From NCBI RefSeq assembly GCF_902498915.1, contig NZ_CABVLQ010000001.1: 64,000 bases of DNA. One strand, written 5' to 3'. The notes beneath the pieces are model-generated. The model saw nothing but the letters and a program-made list of their open reading frames with translations, searched no databases and was not told the DNA's origin. The translations under genes were made by a program, and so were the position numbers. This document shows, piece after piece, positions 1 through 9,069 of the stretch. Each line of letters begins with the position of its first letter. Positions within the stretch are counted from its first letter, which is position 1. This DNA comes from Escherichia ruysiae. GTDB taxonomy: Bacteria; Pseudomonadota; Gammaproteobacteria; Enterobacterales; Enterobacteriaceae.

Positions 1-986
1 GGATCCTCGAACTTGACCGTGGCGAAGGTATTCCGTGGGAAGGTAACTACTCCTCCTGGCTGGAGCAGAAAGATCAGCGTCTGGCGCAGGAAGCTTCGCA
101 AGAAGCAGCACGTCGTAAGTCGATTGAAAAAGAGCTGGAGTGGGTACGTCAGGGGACTAAAGGCCGTCAGTCGAAAGGTAAAGCACGTCTGGCGCGCTTT
201 GAAGAGCTGAACAACACCGAATACCAGAAACGTAACGAAACCAACGAACTGTTTATTCCACCTGGACCGCGTCTGGGCGATAAAGTGTTGGAAGTCAGCA
301 ACCTGCGTAAATCCTACGGCGATCGCCTGCTGATTGACTCCCTGAGCTTCTCGATCCCGAAAGGGGCAATCGTCGGGATCATCGGGCCGAACGGTGCGGG
401 TAAATCGACCCTGTTCCGTATGATCTCTGGTCAGGAACAGCCGGACAGCGGCACCATCACTTTAGGTGAAACGGTGAAACTGGCGTCTGTTGATCAGTTC
501 CGTGACTCAATGGATAACAGCAAAACCGTTTGGGAAGAAGTTTCCGGCGGACTGGATATCATGAAGATCGGTAACACCGAGATGCCGAGCCGTGCCTACG
601 TAGGCCGCTTTAACTTTAAAGGGGTTGATCAGGGTAAACGCGTTGGCGAACTTTCCGGTGGTGAGCGCGGTCGTCTGCATCTGGCGAAGCTGCTGCAGGT
701 TGGCGGCAACATGCTGCTGCTCGACGAACCGACCAACGATCTGGATATCGAAACCCTGCGTGCGCTGGAAAACGCCCTGCTGGAGTTCCCGGGCTGCGCG
801 ATGGTTATCTCGCACGACCGTTGGTTCCTCGACCGTATCGCGACGCACATTCTGGATTACCAGGATGAAGGTAAAGTCGAGTTCTTCGAAGGTAACTTTA
901 CCGAGTACGAAGAGTACAAGAAACGCACGCTGGGCGCAGACGCGCTGGAGCCGAAGCGTATCAAGTACAAGCGTATTGCGAAGTAA
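1..986 (+). CDS. ettA: EttA (YjjK), energy-dependent translational throttle, 3' part only
   Basis: The reading frame is open from base 3, so only the last 327 residues are present; the family is about 555 residues long, and the 5' part lies outside the window. What is visible is the linker with the tRNA-interaction region (positions 45-250) and the complete second ABC domain. That domain has a Walker A GPNGAGKST, the signature LSGGERGRL, Walker B LLLDEPTNDLD and an H-loop SHDRWFLD. EttA is a soluble ABC-F ATPase that binds the ribosomal E site and holds back the first elongation step when energy is low. It converges on nadR across a REP cluster. Confidence 0.97.
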   Translation, partial: ILELDRGEGIPWEGNYSSWLEQKDQRLAQEASQEAARRKSIEKELEWVRQGTKGRQSKGKARLARFEELNNTEYQKRNETNELFIPPGPRLGDKVLEVSNLRKSYGDRLLIDSLSFSIPKGAIVGIIGPNGAGKSTLFRMISGQEQPDSGTITLGETVKLASVDQFRDSMDNSKTVWEEVSGGLDIMKIGNTEMPSRAYVGRFNFKGVDQGKRVGELSGGERGRLHLAKLLQVGGNMLLLDEPTNDLDIETLRALENALLEFPGCAMVISHDRWFLDRIATHILDYQDEGKVEFFEGNFTEYEEYKKRTLGADALEPKRIKYKRIAK

Positions 987-994
987 TGCGTAAA

Positions 995-1101
995 ATGCCG
1001 GATGCGGCGTGAACGCCTTATCCGGCCTACAAGCCCAGCGATTTCAATAGGTTGCAAAACAGTAGGCCTGATAAGACGCGTCAGCGTCGCATCAGGCATT
1101 G
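995..1101. repeat. REP/BIME cluster between ettA and nadR
   Basis: Two oppositely oriented imperfect palindromes of the REP type are present. One begins TGCCGGATGCGGCGTGAACG at 996, the other runs from AGGCCTGATAAGACGCG (1064) to the GCATCAGGC near 1098. They sit between convergent genes, a usual position for REPs that stabilise mRNA 3' ends. Confidence 0.9.
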
Positions 1102-1105
1102 GGTC

Positions 1106-2338
1106 TTAACCCTGCTCCCCCATCATCTCCCGCACCAGCTCCACGCAGCGCAGGAAACGGCTGTCGTAATCGTCCTCTTCAACCCGCACAAATTCGATAT
1201 TGTTCTCTTCCAGCATTTCCACCAGCAGATTCTGGAACTCTTTACGATCCACCGAACTACCGAGGCTGCGTAAACCATCCGCCACCCACGGCGTGTTATT
1301 CTCCAGCAGGATCACCAGATCGAAACGGTATTCATCAATCAGCGCCTGCACAAACGGATGTTCGCGTCCTTCGTACTTTTTGCAGAACGCTTGGGTGGTC
1401 ACGAAATCGGTGTCGATAAACGCCACTTTATTGGCATATTTAACTGCAAAATCAATATATTGTGCGTGACCCAGCGCGATTTTATCGTAGTCGGAATACT
1501 GCAACGCAATCTCATCTCCGCCAAGGTGTGAAAAGACATAATCACGACCAAACTCCCACGCACTGGTGGTGTTGAAGATGTTGGCGAGTTTATTTACCAG
1601 GGTAGATTTACCGCTCGACTCGCCGCCGAGGATCGCCACGGTGCGCACAAAGAACGGCTTCACTTCGGTAGGAATATATTCCCAGTAGCGGAACGGGTTT
1701 TCGCGGATCTGCGCACCGCTGATACTCATAAAGGTACGTTTCGGATCGATAAGCACCGTTTCGATCCCCAGATGCTCCAGGTACTGTGGTGCGTCGGTCT
1801 CTTCCGAGGTGTAGATCAAATCCGGCTGAATGCCTTTTTCAGCCATAAACTTTTTGATGCCGTTGCTCCACACATCCCAACCGTGCGGATACGGCTCCAT
1901 GCCCTCTTCGTTGAAGGCATGAATGCGGATATTTTTCTGATATTTAAAGGTTTGCAATAACCAGCGCAGACGATCCGGCACCGTTGGCTGCTGCGACATG
2001 GCGCTGTCTTCAAATAACGCGCGGTCGCGAGTATCGTCAAAGCCCATAATGATATGCAGCTCGTCAACCTGGCTACAGGCGCGCTGGATAAGGTAGATAT
2101 GTCCGGTATGCAGCGGGTAGAACTTACCGAATACCACACCAATGGTTTTCTTCTGTCGGGGAAACTCAAGCCCCAAAAAACGGTGCAACGCCTCCAGCTT
2201 TTGCGCGCTGGGGCTTTTAATTTTGGCATTCAGTAACTGGCTTAAATACCCTTTGGTCATACCGCTGGCATCAGCCACCTGCTGTAACGTGCAGCCCTGT
2301 TGCTTGATGGCAGTTTTCAGGTAATCAAATGACGACAT
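1106..2338 (-). CDS. nadR: NadR, trifunctional NAD regulator / NMN adenylyltransferase / ribosylnicotinamide kinase
   Basis: This 410-residue protein has three parts in order. First is an N-terminal Cro/XRE-type helix-turn-helix (about residues 1-60, LQQVADASGMTKGYLSQLL). Next is a nucleotidyltransferase domain with GKFYPLHTGH near residue 70. Last is a C-terminal kinase domain with the P-loop GGESSGKST near residue 235. It represses NAD biosynthesis genes when NAD is high and salvages nicotinamide riboside. I chose the ATG at 2338 rather than one 21 bases upstream because GGAGGGAG lies just before it. It lies 20 bases after radA on the same strand, as the last gene of serB-radA-nadR. Confidence 0.97.
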   Translation of the reverse strand: MSSFDYLKTAIKQQGCTLQQVADASGMTKGYLSQLLNAKIKSPSAQKLEALHRFLGLEFPRQKKTIGVVFGKFYPLHTGHIYLIQRACSQVDELHIIMGFDDTRDRALFEDSAMSQQPTVPDRLRWLLQTFKYQKNIRIHAFNEEGMEPYPHGWDVWSNGIKKFMAEKGIQPDLIYTSEETDAPQYLEHLGIETVLIDPKRTFMSISGAQIRENPFRYWEYIPTEVKPFFVRTVAILGGESSGKSTLVNKLANIFNTTSAWEFGRDYVFSHLGGDEIALQYSDYDKIALGHAQYIDFAVKYANKVAFIDTDFVTTQAFCKKYEGREHPFVQALIDEYRFDLVILLENNTPWVADGLRSLGSSVDRKEFQNLLVEMLEENNIEFVRVEEDDYDSRFLRCVELVREMMGEQG

Positions 2339-2358
2339 ATCTCCCTCCGTATCTCTCA

Positions 2359-3741
2359 TTATAAGTCGTCGAACACGCTAAGCGCGTCGGAGAGTTTTTT
2401 AACGCCAAAAATCTGCATCCCTTCCGGCGCTTTTTTCGGCACGTTGGCTGCCGGAACAATCGCCCGGCGGAAACCGTGTTTCGCCGCTTCAGAGATTCGT
2501 TCCTGACCGCTGGGCACCGGGCGGATCTCCCCTGCCAGCCCCACTTCGCCAAACACCACCAGATCCTGCGGCAGCGGTCTGTCACGCAGGCTGGAAACCA
2601 TCGCCAGCAGTAACGCTAAGTCGGCGCTGGTTTCCGTCACCTTCACGCCGCCGACCACGTTCACAAAGACATCCTGATCAGCCATTTGCAGACCGCCGTG
2701 ACGGTGCAGCACCGCCAGCAGGATCGCCAGACGGTTTTGTTCCAGCCCGACCGCCACGCGGCGCGGATTCGCCATCATCGAATGATCGACCAGCGCCTGA
2801 ATCTCCACCAGCAGCGGGCGCGTCCCTTCCCATACCACCATCACTGAACTGCCAGAGGTCACTTCATCGCCACGGCTTAAGAAGATTGCCGAAGGATTGC
2901 TGACTTCACGCAGTCCCTGTTCGGTCATCGCGAATACACCCAGCTCATTCACCGCGCCGAAGCGGTTTTTATGGCTGCGTAAGGTGCGAAAACGGGAGTC
3001 GGCGTCGCCGTCCAACAGCACCGAACAGTCAATACAGTGTTCCAGCACTTTCGGACCAGCCAGCGAGCCATCTTTGGTTACATGCCCGACCATGACAATC
3101 GCCACACCGCGCGTTTTGGCGAAACGCGTCAGATAAGCCGCCGTTTCACGCACCTGCGCCACGCTGCCTGGCGATGACTGAACATCCGCCATATGCATCA
3201 CCTGGATCGAGTCAATTACCATCAGCTTCGGTTGCTCTTCTTCGGCAATCAGGCAGATCTGCTCGATGCTGGTTTCCGACAACATATTGAGATTGTCAGT
3301 CGGCAGGCCGAGACGATGAGCGCGCATTGCCACCTGTTGCAGCGACTCTTCGCCAGTGACATACAGCGTTTTCATCTGCTGCGCCAGTTTGCACAGCGTT
3401 TGCAGCAGCAGCGTGGATTTACCGGCACCAGGGTTACCGCCAATCAGAATGGCGCTTCCCGGCACCACCCCGCCGCCTAATACGCGGTCGAACTCTTTAA
3501 ATCCGGTAGAAAAACGCGGCAATTCCTCAAGGCTGATATCGGAGAGTTTCTGGACTTTCGCCACTCCGGCGCTACCGGCATAGCCACTGAGACGCTCGTT
3601 ACGCGCCACCGTTGGCGACGCAGCAAGACGCACCTCGGTGATGGTGTTCCAGGCATGACAGGCGCTGCACTGCCCTTGCCAGCGCGGATAATCTGCCCCG
3701 CATTCATTACAAACAAAGGCGCGTTTTGGAGCTTTTGCCAC
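2359..3741 (-). CDS. radA: RadA (Sms), DNA repair ATPase / branch-migration protein
   Basis: The protein has 460 residues. A four-cysteine zinc finger lies at the N-terminus (CNEC then CSAC). A RecA-like ATPase follows, with Walker A GGNPGAGKST and the RadA-specific KNRFG motif. A Lon-like inactive protease domain is C-terminal. It processes recombination intermediates together with RecA. The start is taken as GTG at 3741, preceded by GAGGT, because the family begins with AKAPKRAFVCNECG; the frame stays open 48 bases further upstream without a better start. It lies 48 bases downstream of serB and is probably cotranscribed with it. Confidence 0.96.
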   Translation of the reverse strand: MAKAPKRAFVCNECGADYPRWQGQCSACHAWNTITEVRLAASPTVARNERLSGYAGSAGVAKVQKLSDISLEELPRFSTGFKEFDRVLGGGVVPGSAILIGGNPGAGKSTLLLQTLCKLAQQMKTLYVTGEESLQQVAMRAHRLGLPTDNLNMLSETSIEQICLIAEEEQPKLMVIDSIQVMHMADVQSSPGSVAQVRETAAYLTRFAKTRGVAIVMVGHVTKDGSLAGPKVLEHCIDCSVLLDGDADSRFRTLRSHKNRFGAVNELGVFAMTEQGLREVSNPSAIFLSRGDEVTSGSSVMVVWEGTRPLLVEIQALVDHSMMANPRRVAVGLEQNRLAILLAVLHRHGGLQMADQDVFVNVVGGVKVTETSADLALLLAMVSSLRDRPLPQDLVVFGEVGLAGEIRPVPSGQERISEAAKHGFRRAIVPAANVPKKAPEGMQIFGVKKLSDALSVFDDL

Positions 3742-3789
3742 GGTGTACCTCGTTAATGCTGTGCCGCCCGCAGGATGACGGGCGTGCAA

Positions 3790-4758
3790 TTACTTCTGAT
3801 TCAGGCTGCCGGAGAGGATGCAGAACACCCCCATCAGGTCAGCGTGACGGATGGTGACTTCCGTCTTTTCATTCACTTTTGGCTTGGCATGGTAGGCAAT
3901 CCCCAGCCCTGCCGCTTTGATCATCGGCAGGTCGTTGGCACCATCGCCAATCGCCACGGTCTGCGCCAGCGGGATTTCATACTCCTGTGCCAGTCGGGTC
4001 AGGGTATTAGCTTTGTACTGCGCGTCTACGATGTCGCCGATCACATTGCCGGTAAATTTACCGTCCATGATCTCCAGTTCATTAGCTACCACGGCGGTCA
4101 GGCGCAGCTTGTCGCGCAGGTATTCGGCAAAGAAGGTGAAGCCGCCGGAGGCAATCGCCACTTTCCAGCCCAGCGTTTCCAGTTTGAGTACCAGCTGCGT
4201 TAAGCCTGGCATCAGCGGCAGATTTTCACGTACCTGAAGCAAAATGTTCGCGTCAGCGCCTTTCAGCGTCGCCACGCGACTGCGCAGGCTGGCGGTAAAA
4301 TCAAGTTCTCCACGCATCGCCCGTTCGGTTACTTCCGCCACCATCTCGCCCGTTCCGGCCAGTTTGGCAATTTCATCAATACATTCAATCTGGATAGCGG
4401 TGGAGTCCATGTCCATCACCAGCAAACCCGGCGTGCGCAGGTGCGGAATTTTCCCCAGCGGCGCGACATCCAGCTGCGCTTCGTGGGCCAGGCGTGTAGC
4501 CCGTGCGGTGAGTGAACCTGCCAGACGAATCACCTGATAATCTTCCACGCACCAGGCGGCAACAATCACCATCGCCGCACCCAGTTTGCTCTGGTATTGG
4601 GTCAGACGTTGTTTATCCAGCCCACGACCATACAGCAGCCAGCCGCTACGACCTGCGTGGTAATCCAGTGGCATCACTTCATCACCACTTAATGAAAGAG
4701 GCAGACCCGGCCATAAAGAGACATCTTCAGGCAGGTCGCACCAGGTAATGTTAGGCAT
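3790..4758 (-). CDS. serB: SerB, phosphoserine phosphatase
   Basis: This 322-residue HAD-superfamily enzyme dephosphorylates O-phosphoserine in the last step of serine biosynthesis. The nucleophile motif VMDMDSTAIQIECIDE is near residues 114-129, and the metal-binding motif GDGANDLPM is in the C-terminal part. An N-terminal region of about 100 residues has an ACT-like role in the family. The ATG at 4758 has AGGAG upstream and gives the family length; the longer upstream extension runs into the divergent ytjB promoter region and is unlikely to be translated. Confidence 0.97.
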   Translation of the reverse strand: MPNITWCDLPEDVSLWPGLPLSLSGDEVMPLDYHAGRSGWLLYGRGLDKQRLTQYQSKLGAAMVIVAAWCVEDYQVIRLAGSLTARATRLAHEAQLDVAPLGKIPHLRTPGLLVMDMDSTAIQIECIDEIAKLAGTGEMVAEVTERAMRGELDFTASLRSRVATLKGADANILLQVRENLPLMPGLTQLVLKLETLGWKVAIASGGFTFFAEYLRDKLRLTAVVANELEIMDGKFTGNVIGDIVDAQYKANTLTRLAQEYEIPLAQTVAIGDGANDLPMIKAAGLGIAYHAKPKVNEKTEVTIRHADLMGVFCILSGSLNQK

Positions 4759-4863
4759 TAAGGCTCCTGTAAAATCGTTCGAAGCAGGGAAAATAACGCA
4801 TGAGGCTACCTTGTATCCATTGCTTCTGGCAACATTAAGTCTCAAATTTTCAAAGGGTGGAAG

Positions 4864-5508
4864 ATGGCTCGCACAAAACTGAAATTCCGGCTGCATCGGG
4901 CAGTGATTGTCCTGTTCTGCCTCGCCTTGTTAGTGGCGCTGATGCAGGGGGCGTCATGGTTTAGTCAAAACCACCAGCGACAGCGTAATCCACAGCTGGA
5001 AGAACTGGCCCGTACCCTGGCGCGTCAGGTGACGCTGAACGTTGCACCGCTGATGCGTACCGACTCACCGGATGAAAAACGCATTCAGGCGATCCTCGAT
5101 CAGTTAACGGATGAAAGCCGCATCCTCGACGCGGGTGTGTATGACGAACAAGGCGATCTTATCGCACGTTCTGGCGAAAGCGTCGAAGTGCGCGACCGGC
5201 TGGCGCTCGACGGTAAAAAAGCAGGCGGCTATTTTAACCAGCAGATTGTCGAGCCAATTGCGGGTAAAAACGGCCCGCTCGGCTATCTGCGCCTGACACT
5301 CGACACCCATACGCTCGCCACCGAAGCCCAACAGGTGGATAACACCACTAACATTTTACGCCTGATGTTGCTGCTCTCACTGGCAATCGGCGTAGTGCTG
5401 ACCCGCACGTTGTTGCAGGGTAAGCGCACCCGCTGGCAGCAATCTCCCTTCCTGTTAACCGCCAGCAAACCGGTGCCGGAAGAGGAAGAAGGCGAGAAAA
5501 AAGAGTGA
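4864..5508 (+). CDS. ytjB: YtjB (Smp), SerB-proximal membrane protein
   Basis: The protein has 214 residues. A single strong N-terminal membrane segment (about residues 14-32, VIVLFCLALLVALMQGASW) is followed by a presumably periplasmic domain. A second hydrophobic stretch lies near residues 165-182 (LRLMLLLSLAIGVVLT), and the tail is charged and rich in glutamate. The gene is divergent from serB with 105 bases between the starts and lies 27 bases upstream of lplA, so the two may be cotranscribed. Its molecular role is not known to me. Confidence 0.93.
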   Translation: MARTKLKFRLHRAVIVLFCLALLVALMQGASWFSQNHQRQRNPQLEELARTLARQVTLNVAPLMRTDSPDEKRIQAILDQLTDESRILDAGVYDEQGDLIARSGESVEVRDRLALDGKKAGGYFNQQIVEPIAGKNGPLGYLRLTLDTHTLATEAQQVDNTTNILRLMLLLSLAIGVVLTRTLLQGKRTRWQQSPFLLTASKPVPEEEEGEKKE

Positions 5509-5535
5509 CCCATTACTACAAGAAAGGAAATCGTT

Positions 5536-6552
5536 ATGTCCACATTACGCCTGCTCATCTCTGACTCTTACGACCCGTGGTTTAACCTGGCGGTGGAGGA
5601 ATGTATTTTTCGCCAGATGCCCGCCACGCAGCGCGTTCTGTTTCTCTGGCGCAATGCCGACACCGTGGTGATTGGTCGTGCACAGAACCCGTGGAAAGAG
5701 TGTAATACCCGGCGGATGGAAGAAGATAACGTCCGACTGGCGCGGCGCAGTAGCGGTGGCGGCGCGGTGTTCCACGATCTCGGCAATACCTGTTTTACCT
5801 TTATGGCTGGCAAGCCGGAGTACGATAAAACCATCTCCACATCAATTGTGCTCAATGCGCTGAACGCGCTCGGCGTCAGCGCCGAAGCGTCTGGACGTAA
5901 CGATCTGGTGGTGAAAACCGCCGAAGGCGACCGCAAAGTCTCAGGCTCGGCCTATCGCGAAACCAAAGATCGTGGCTTCCACCACGGCACCTTGCTGCTT
6001 AATGCCGACCTTAGCCGCCTGGCAAACTATCTCAATCCGGATAAAAAGAAACTGGCGGCGAAAGGCATTACCTCAGTGCGTTCCCGCGTGACCAACCTCA
6101 CCGAGCTGCTGCCGGGGATCACCCATGAGCAGGTTTGCGAGGCCATAACCGAGGCCTTTTTCGCCCATTATGGCGAGCGCGTGGAAGCGGAAATCATCTC
6201 CCCGGACAAAACGCCAGACTTGCCGAACTTCGCCGAAACCTTTGCCCGTCAGAGTAGCTGGGAGTGGAACTTCGGTCAGGCTCCGGCGTTCTCGCATCTG
6301 CTGGATGAACGCTTTACCTGGGGCGGCGTAGAACTGCATTTCGACGTTGAAAAAGGCCATATCACCCGCGCCCAGGTGTTTACCGACAGCCTCAACCCCG
6401 CGCCGCTGGAAGCCCTCGCCGGGCGACTGCAAGGCTGCCTGTACCGCGCGGATATGCTGCAACAAGAGTGCGAAGCTCTGTTGGTCGACTTCCCTGAACA
6501 GGAAAAAGAGCTACGGGAATTGTCAGCGTGGATGGCTGGGGCTGTGCGGTAA
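5536..6552 (+). CDS. lplA: LplA, lipoate-protein ligase A
   Basis: This 338-residue enzyme attaches free lipoate, through lipoyl-AMP, to E2 subunits and the glycine cleavage H protein. The family motif RRSSGGGAVFHDLGN is near residues 70-84, and KVSGSAYRE, with the catalytic lysine, is near 133. A C-terminal accessory domain follows residue ~250. The ATG is preceded by AAGAAAGGAAA. It follows ytjB closely on the same strand. Confidence 0.97.
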   Translation: MSTLRLLISDSYDPWFNLAVEECIFRQMPATQRVLFLWRNADTVVIGRAQNPWKECNTRRMEEDNVRLARRSSGGGAVFHDLGNTCFTFMAGKPEYDKTISTSIVLNALNALGVSAEASGRNDLVVKTAEGDRKVSGSAYRETKDRGFHHGTLLLNADLSRLANYLNPDKKKLAAKGITSVRSRVTNLTELLPGITHEQVCEAITEAFFAHYGERVEAEIISPDKTPDLPNFAETFARQSSWEWNFGQAPAFSHLLDERFTWGGVELHFDVEKGHITRAQVFTDSLNPAPLEALAGRLQGCLYRADMLQQECEALLVDFPEQEKELRELSAWMAGAVR

Positions 6553-6583
6553 CTTGCTGAGTAAAATACCAAAGGAAGCGAAT

Positions 6584-6847
6584 ATGAACGATATGGAAAA
6601 GCAGAAACGGGAGATTATCAACTTAATGTTCAGCCAGCGTATTTCCTGGCTAGCCGCTGTGCGTATCATGCATAAATTATCGCTTGCTGAATTAAGTAAA
6701 ATGTTAGGTATCTCGATTAACTCTCTAAAACGGATAGAAAAGACGGAGCGGCTTAGCTCAAACATCAAAAACAAAATGGCAGGAATTTATGGTTGTCCAC
6801 CAGAGTTGCTGATATGCCCTTCATGGATGACGGCTGAACATACATGA
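6584..6847 (+). CDS. small XRE-like helix-turn-helix protein of unknown role
   Basis: This 87-residue product has a recognisable helix-turn-helix (about residues 33-55, LSLAELSKMLGISINSLKRI) followed by a short C-terminal tail ending in CPPELLICPSW. A good ribosome site (AAGGAAG, 5 bases before ATG) supports it. It begins 31 bases after lplA and is visibly more AT-rich than its neighbours. In K-12, as I recall, this position between lplA and deoD holds yjjJ (hipH, a HipA-like kinase gene), which is absent here. It could be a free-standing regulator, or the HTH remainder of a larger locus. No partner gene is visible. Confidence 0.7.
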   Translation: MNDMEKQKREIINLMFSQRISWLAAVRIMHKLSLAELSKMLGISINSLKRIEKTERLSSNIKNKMAGIYGCPPELLICPSWMTAEHT

Positions 6848-6936
6848 ATAGATACTTGAATGGATTTTATTTTCTATCCACATGAAAAATAATAGTAAAT
6901 CTATAAATCAGTCGCTATTAATGAATAGATACTAAA

Positions 6937-6964
6937 AAGCCGGAGCAGTCTCCCGCTCCGGCTT
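6937..6964 (-). terminator. rho-independent terminator of the deo operon
   Basis: A hairpin with arms AAGCCGGAGC and GCTCCGGCTT around AGTCTCCC is followed, in the minus-strand direction, by a run of T. It lies 32 bases past the deoD stop. Confidence 0.85.
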
Positions 6965-6995
6965 AACACGACAATCGCCTTTCAGCGAAAAACAA

Positions 6996-7715
6996 TTACT
7001 CTTTATCGCCCAGCAGAACGGATTCCAGTGCGATTTTGATCATGTCGTTAAAGGTGGTCTGACGCTCTTCAGCAGTGGTCTGCTCGTGAGTGCGGATGTG
7101 GTCAGACACGGTGCAAATAGCCAGGGCTTTCGCGCCAAATTCTGCTGCTACGCCGTAGATACCAGCCGCTTCCATTTCTACGCCAAGGATGCCGTATTTT
7201 TCCATCACGTCGAACATTTCGCCGTCCGGAGAGTAGAACAGGTCAGCGGAGAACAGGTTACCAACGCGCGCATCCACGCCCAGAGCTTTAGCCGCGTCTA
7301 CCGCGTTACGCACCATGTCAAAGTCAGCGATAGCGGCAAAGTCATGGTCTTTAAAACGGATGCGGTTAACTTTGGAATCGGTGCAGGCACCCATACCGAT
7401 AACGACGTCGCGCAGTTTTACGTGTGGCAGAACAGCGCCACAGGAGCCTACGCGGATAATTTTCTTCACGCCGAAATCGGTGATCAGTTCTTTGGTGTAG
7501 ATGGAGCAGGACGGGATACCCATACCGTGACCCATTACGGAAATTTTGCGGCCTTTGTAAGTACCGGTGAAGCCCAGCATACCGCGAACGTTGTTCACTT
7601 CACGGGCATCTTCAAGGAAAGTTTCAGCAATATACTTCGCACGCAGCGGGTCGCCTGGCATCAAAACTACGTCAGCGAAATCGCCCATTTCTGCATTAAT
7701 GTGTGGGGTAGCCAT
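6996..7715 (-). CDS. deoD: DeoD, purine-nucleoside phosphorylase
   Basis: This 239-residue protein belongs to the hexameric low-molecular-weight PNP family. It cleaves purine (deoxy)ribonucleosides with phosphate to the base and (deoxy)ribose 1-phosphate. The phosphate-binding start VVLMPGDPLRAKYIAE, the GSCG motif (VGSCGAVLP) and VEMEAAGIYGVA, which contacts the sugar, are all present. The aspartate that protonates N7 lies in CTVSDHIRTHE. It is the last gene of deoCABD and is separated from deoB by a boxC-type repeat. Confidence 0.98.
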   Translation of the reverse strand: MATPHINAEMGDFADVVLMPGDPLRAKYIAETFLEDAREVNNVRGMLGFTGTYKGRKISVMGHGMGIPSCSIYTKELITDFGVKKIIRVGSCGAVLPHVKLRDVVIGMGACTDSKVNRIRFKDHDFAAIADFDMVRNAVDAAKALGVDARVGNLFSADLFYSPDGEMFDVMEKYGILGVEMEAAGIYGVAAEFGAKALAICTVSDHIRTHEQTTAEERQTTFNDMIKIALESVLLGDKE

Positions 7716-7741
7716 TGTTTTATCCTTATCAACATGTTTTC

Positions 7742-7777
7742 ACCCTCTCCCTGTGGGAGAGGGCCGGGGTGAGGGCA
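7742..7777. repeat. boxC-type intergenic repeat between deoB and deoD
   Basis: The CCCTCTCC...GGAGAGGG...GGGTGAGGG pattern matches the E. coli boxC element. Related copies are at 14098-14134 and 39565-39601. It forms a GC-rich hairpin between two cotranscribed genes. Confidence 0.75.
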
Positions 7778-7794
7778 TCAAGCCGCACCCATTA

Positions 7795-9018
7795 TCAGAA
7801 CATGGCTTTGCCATATTCCATATCAGAAGTACCAAAATATTTTGCCAGAGTCTGGCCGATATCCGCGAAGGTTTCACGGTGACCCAATGAACCCGGTTTT
7901 ACTTTCGGGCCGTAAACCAGTACCGGAATGTGTTCACGCGTGTGGTCAGTACCGGTCCAGGTCGGATCACAACCGTGGTCAGCAGTGAGGATCAGGATGT
8001 CGTCATCGCGCAGCAAAGACATCAGCTCCGGCAGACGGCGGTCGAACAGTTCCAGACCCGCAGCATAACCTGCGACGTCGCGACGGTGACCCCAGGAAGA
8101 GTCGAAGTCAACAAAGTTAGTGAAGACGATGGTGTTATCACCCGCTTCTTTCATCTCTTTGATGGTGGCGTCAAACAGCGCGTCCAGGCCGGTCGCTTTC
8201 ACTTTCTTGGTGATACCGCAGTTGGCGTAGATGTCTGCAATTTTACCGACAGAAACCACCTGACCGTGTTTTTCATCAACCAGTTTCTGCAGCACGGTTG
8301 GTGCTGGCGGCTCAACAGCCAGATCGTGACGGTTGCCGGTACGCTGGAAGTTACCGGCTTTGTCGCCGATAAACGGACGGGCGATAACGCGACCGATGTT
8401 GTAGCCGCCGTTGGTCAGCTCTTCACGGGCGATTTCGCACAGTTCGTAAAGTTTATCCAGGCCAAAGGTTTCTTCATGGCAGGCAATCTGGAACACGGAG
8501 TCAGCGGAGGTATAGAAAATCGGCTTGCCGGTTTTCATGTGCTCTTCGCCCAGTTGATCCAGGATGACCGTACCGGAAGAGTGGCAGTTACCCAGGTAAC
8601 CCGGCAGATTAGCGCGTTCGACCAGTTTATCCAGCAGTTCTTGCGGGAAGCTGTTTTCATGATCGGAGAAGTATCCCCACTCAAACAGAACCGGTACACC
8701 GGCGATTTCCCAGTGACCAGACGGGGTATCTTTACCGGATGACATTTCGTGCGCCCATGCGTACGCGCCGATAACTTCAGCGTTGCCGTCCATTCCTGCC
8801 GGAATGAAACCGGTAGAACCTTCGTGTGCTTTCGCCAGCCCCAGACGGGTCAGATTTGGCAGATTCAGTGGCCCTTTACGACCATTATCAGCTTCGCCTT
8901 TAGCACAAGCTTCTGCGATATGACCCAGGGTGTCAGCCCCGACGTCACCAAAGCGTTCTGCATCTTCTGTAGCGCCGATGCCGAATGAGTCCAGCACCAT
9001 AATAAATGCACGTTTCAT
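7795..9018 (-). CDS. deoB: DeoB, phosphopentomutase
   Basis: This 407-residue enzyme of the alkaline-phosphatase superfamily interconverts (deoxy)ribose 1- and 5-phosphate and so feeds the deoxyribose 5-phosphate aldolase DeoC. Metal-binding motifs are visible at both ends: [18 protein letters not shown] at the N-terminus, and TADHGCDPT with DHTREHIP near the C-terminus. It is the third gene of deoCABD, 51 bases after deoA. Confidence 0.98.
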
Positions 9019-9069
9019 ATGTTCTCCGTACTCAGTGCTTCAAATTTAAATGATCAGATCAGTATACAA

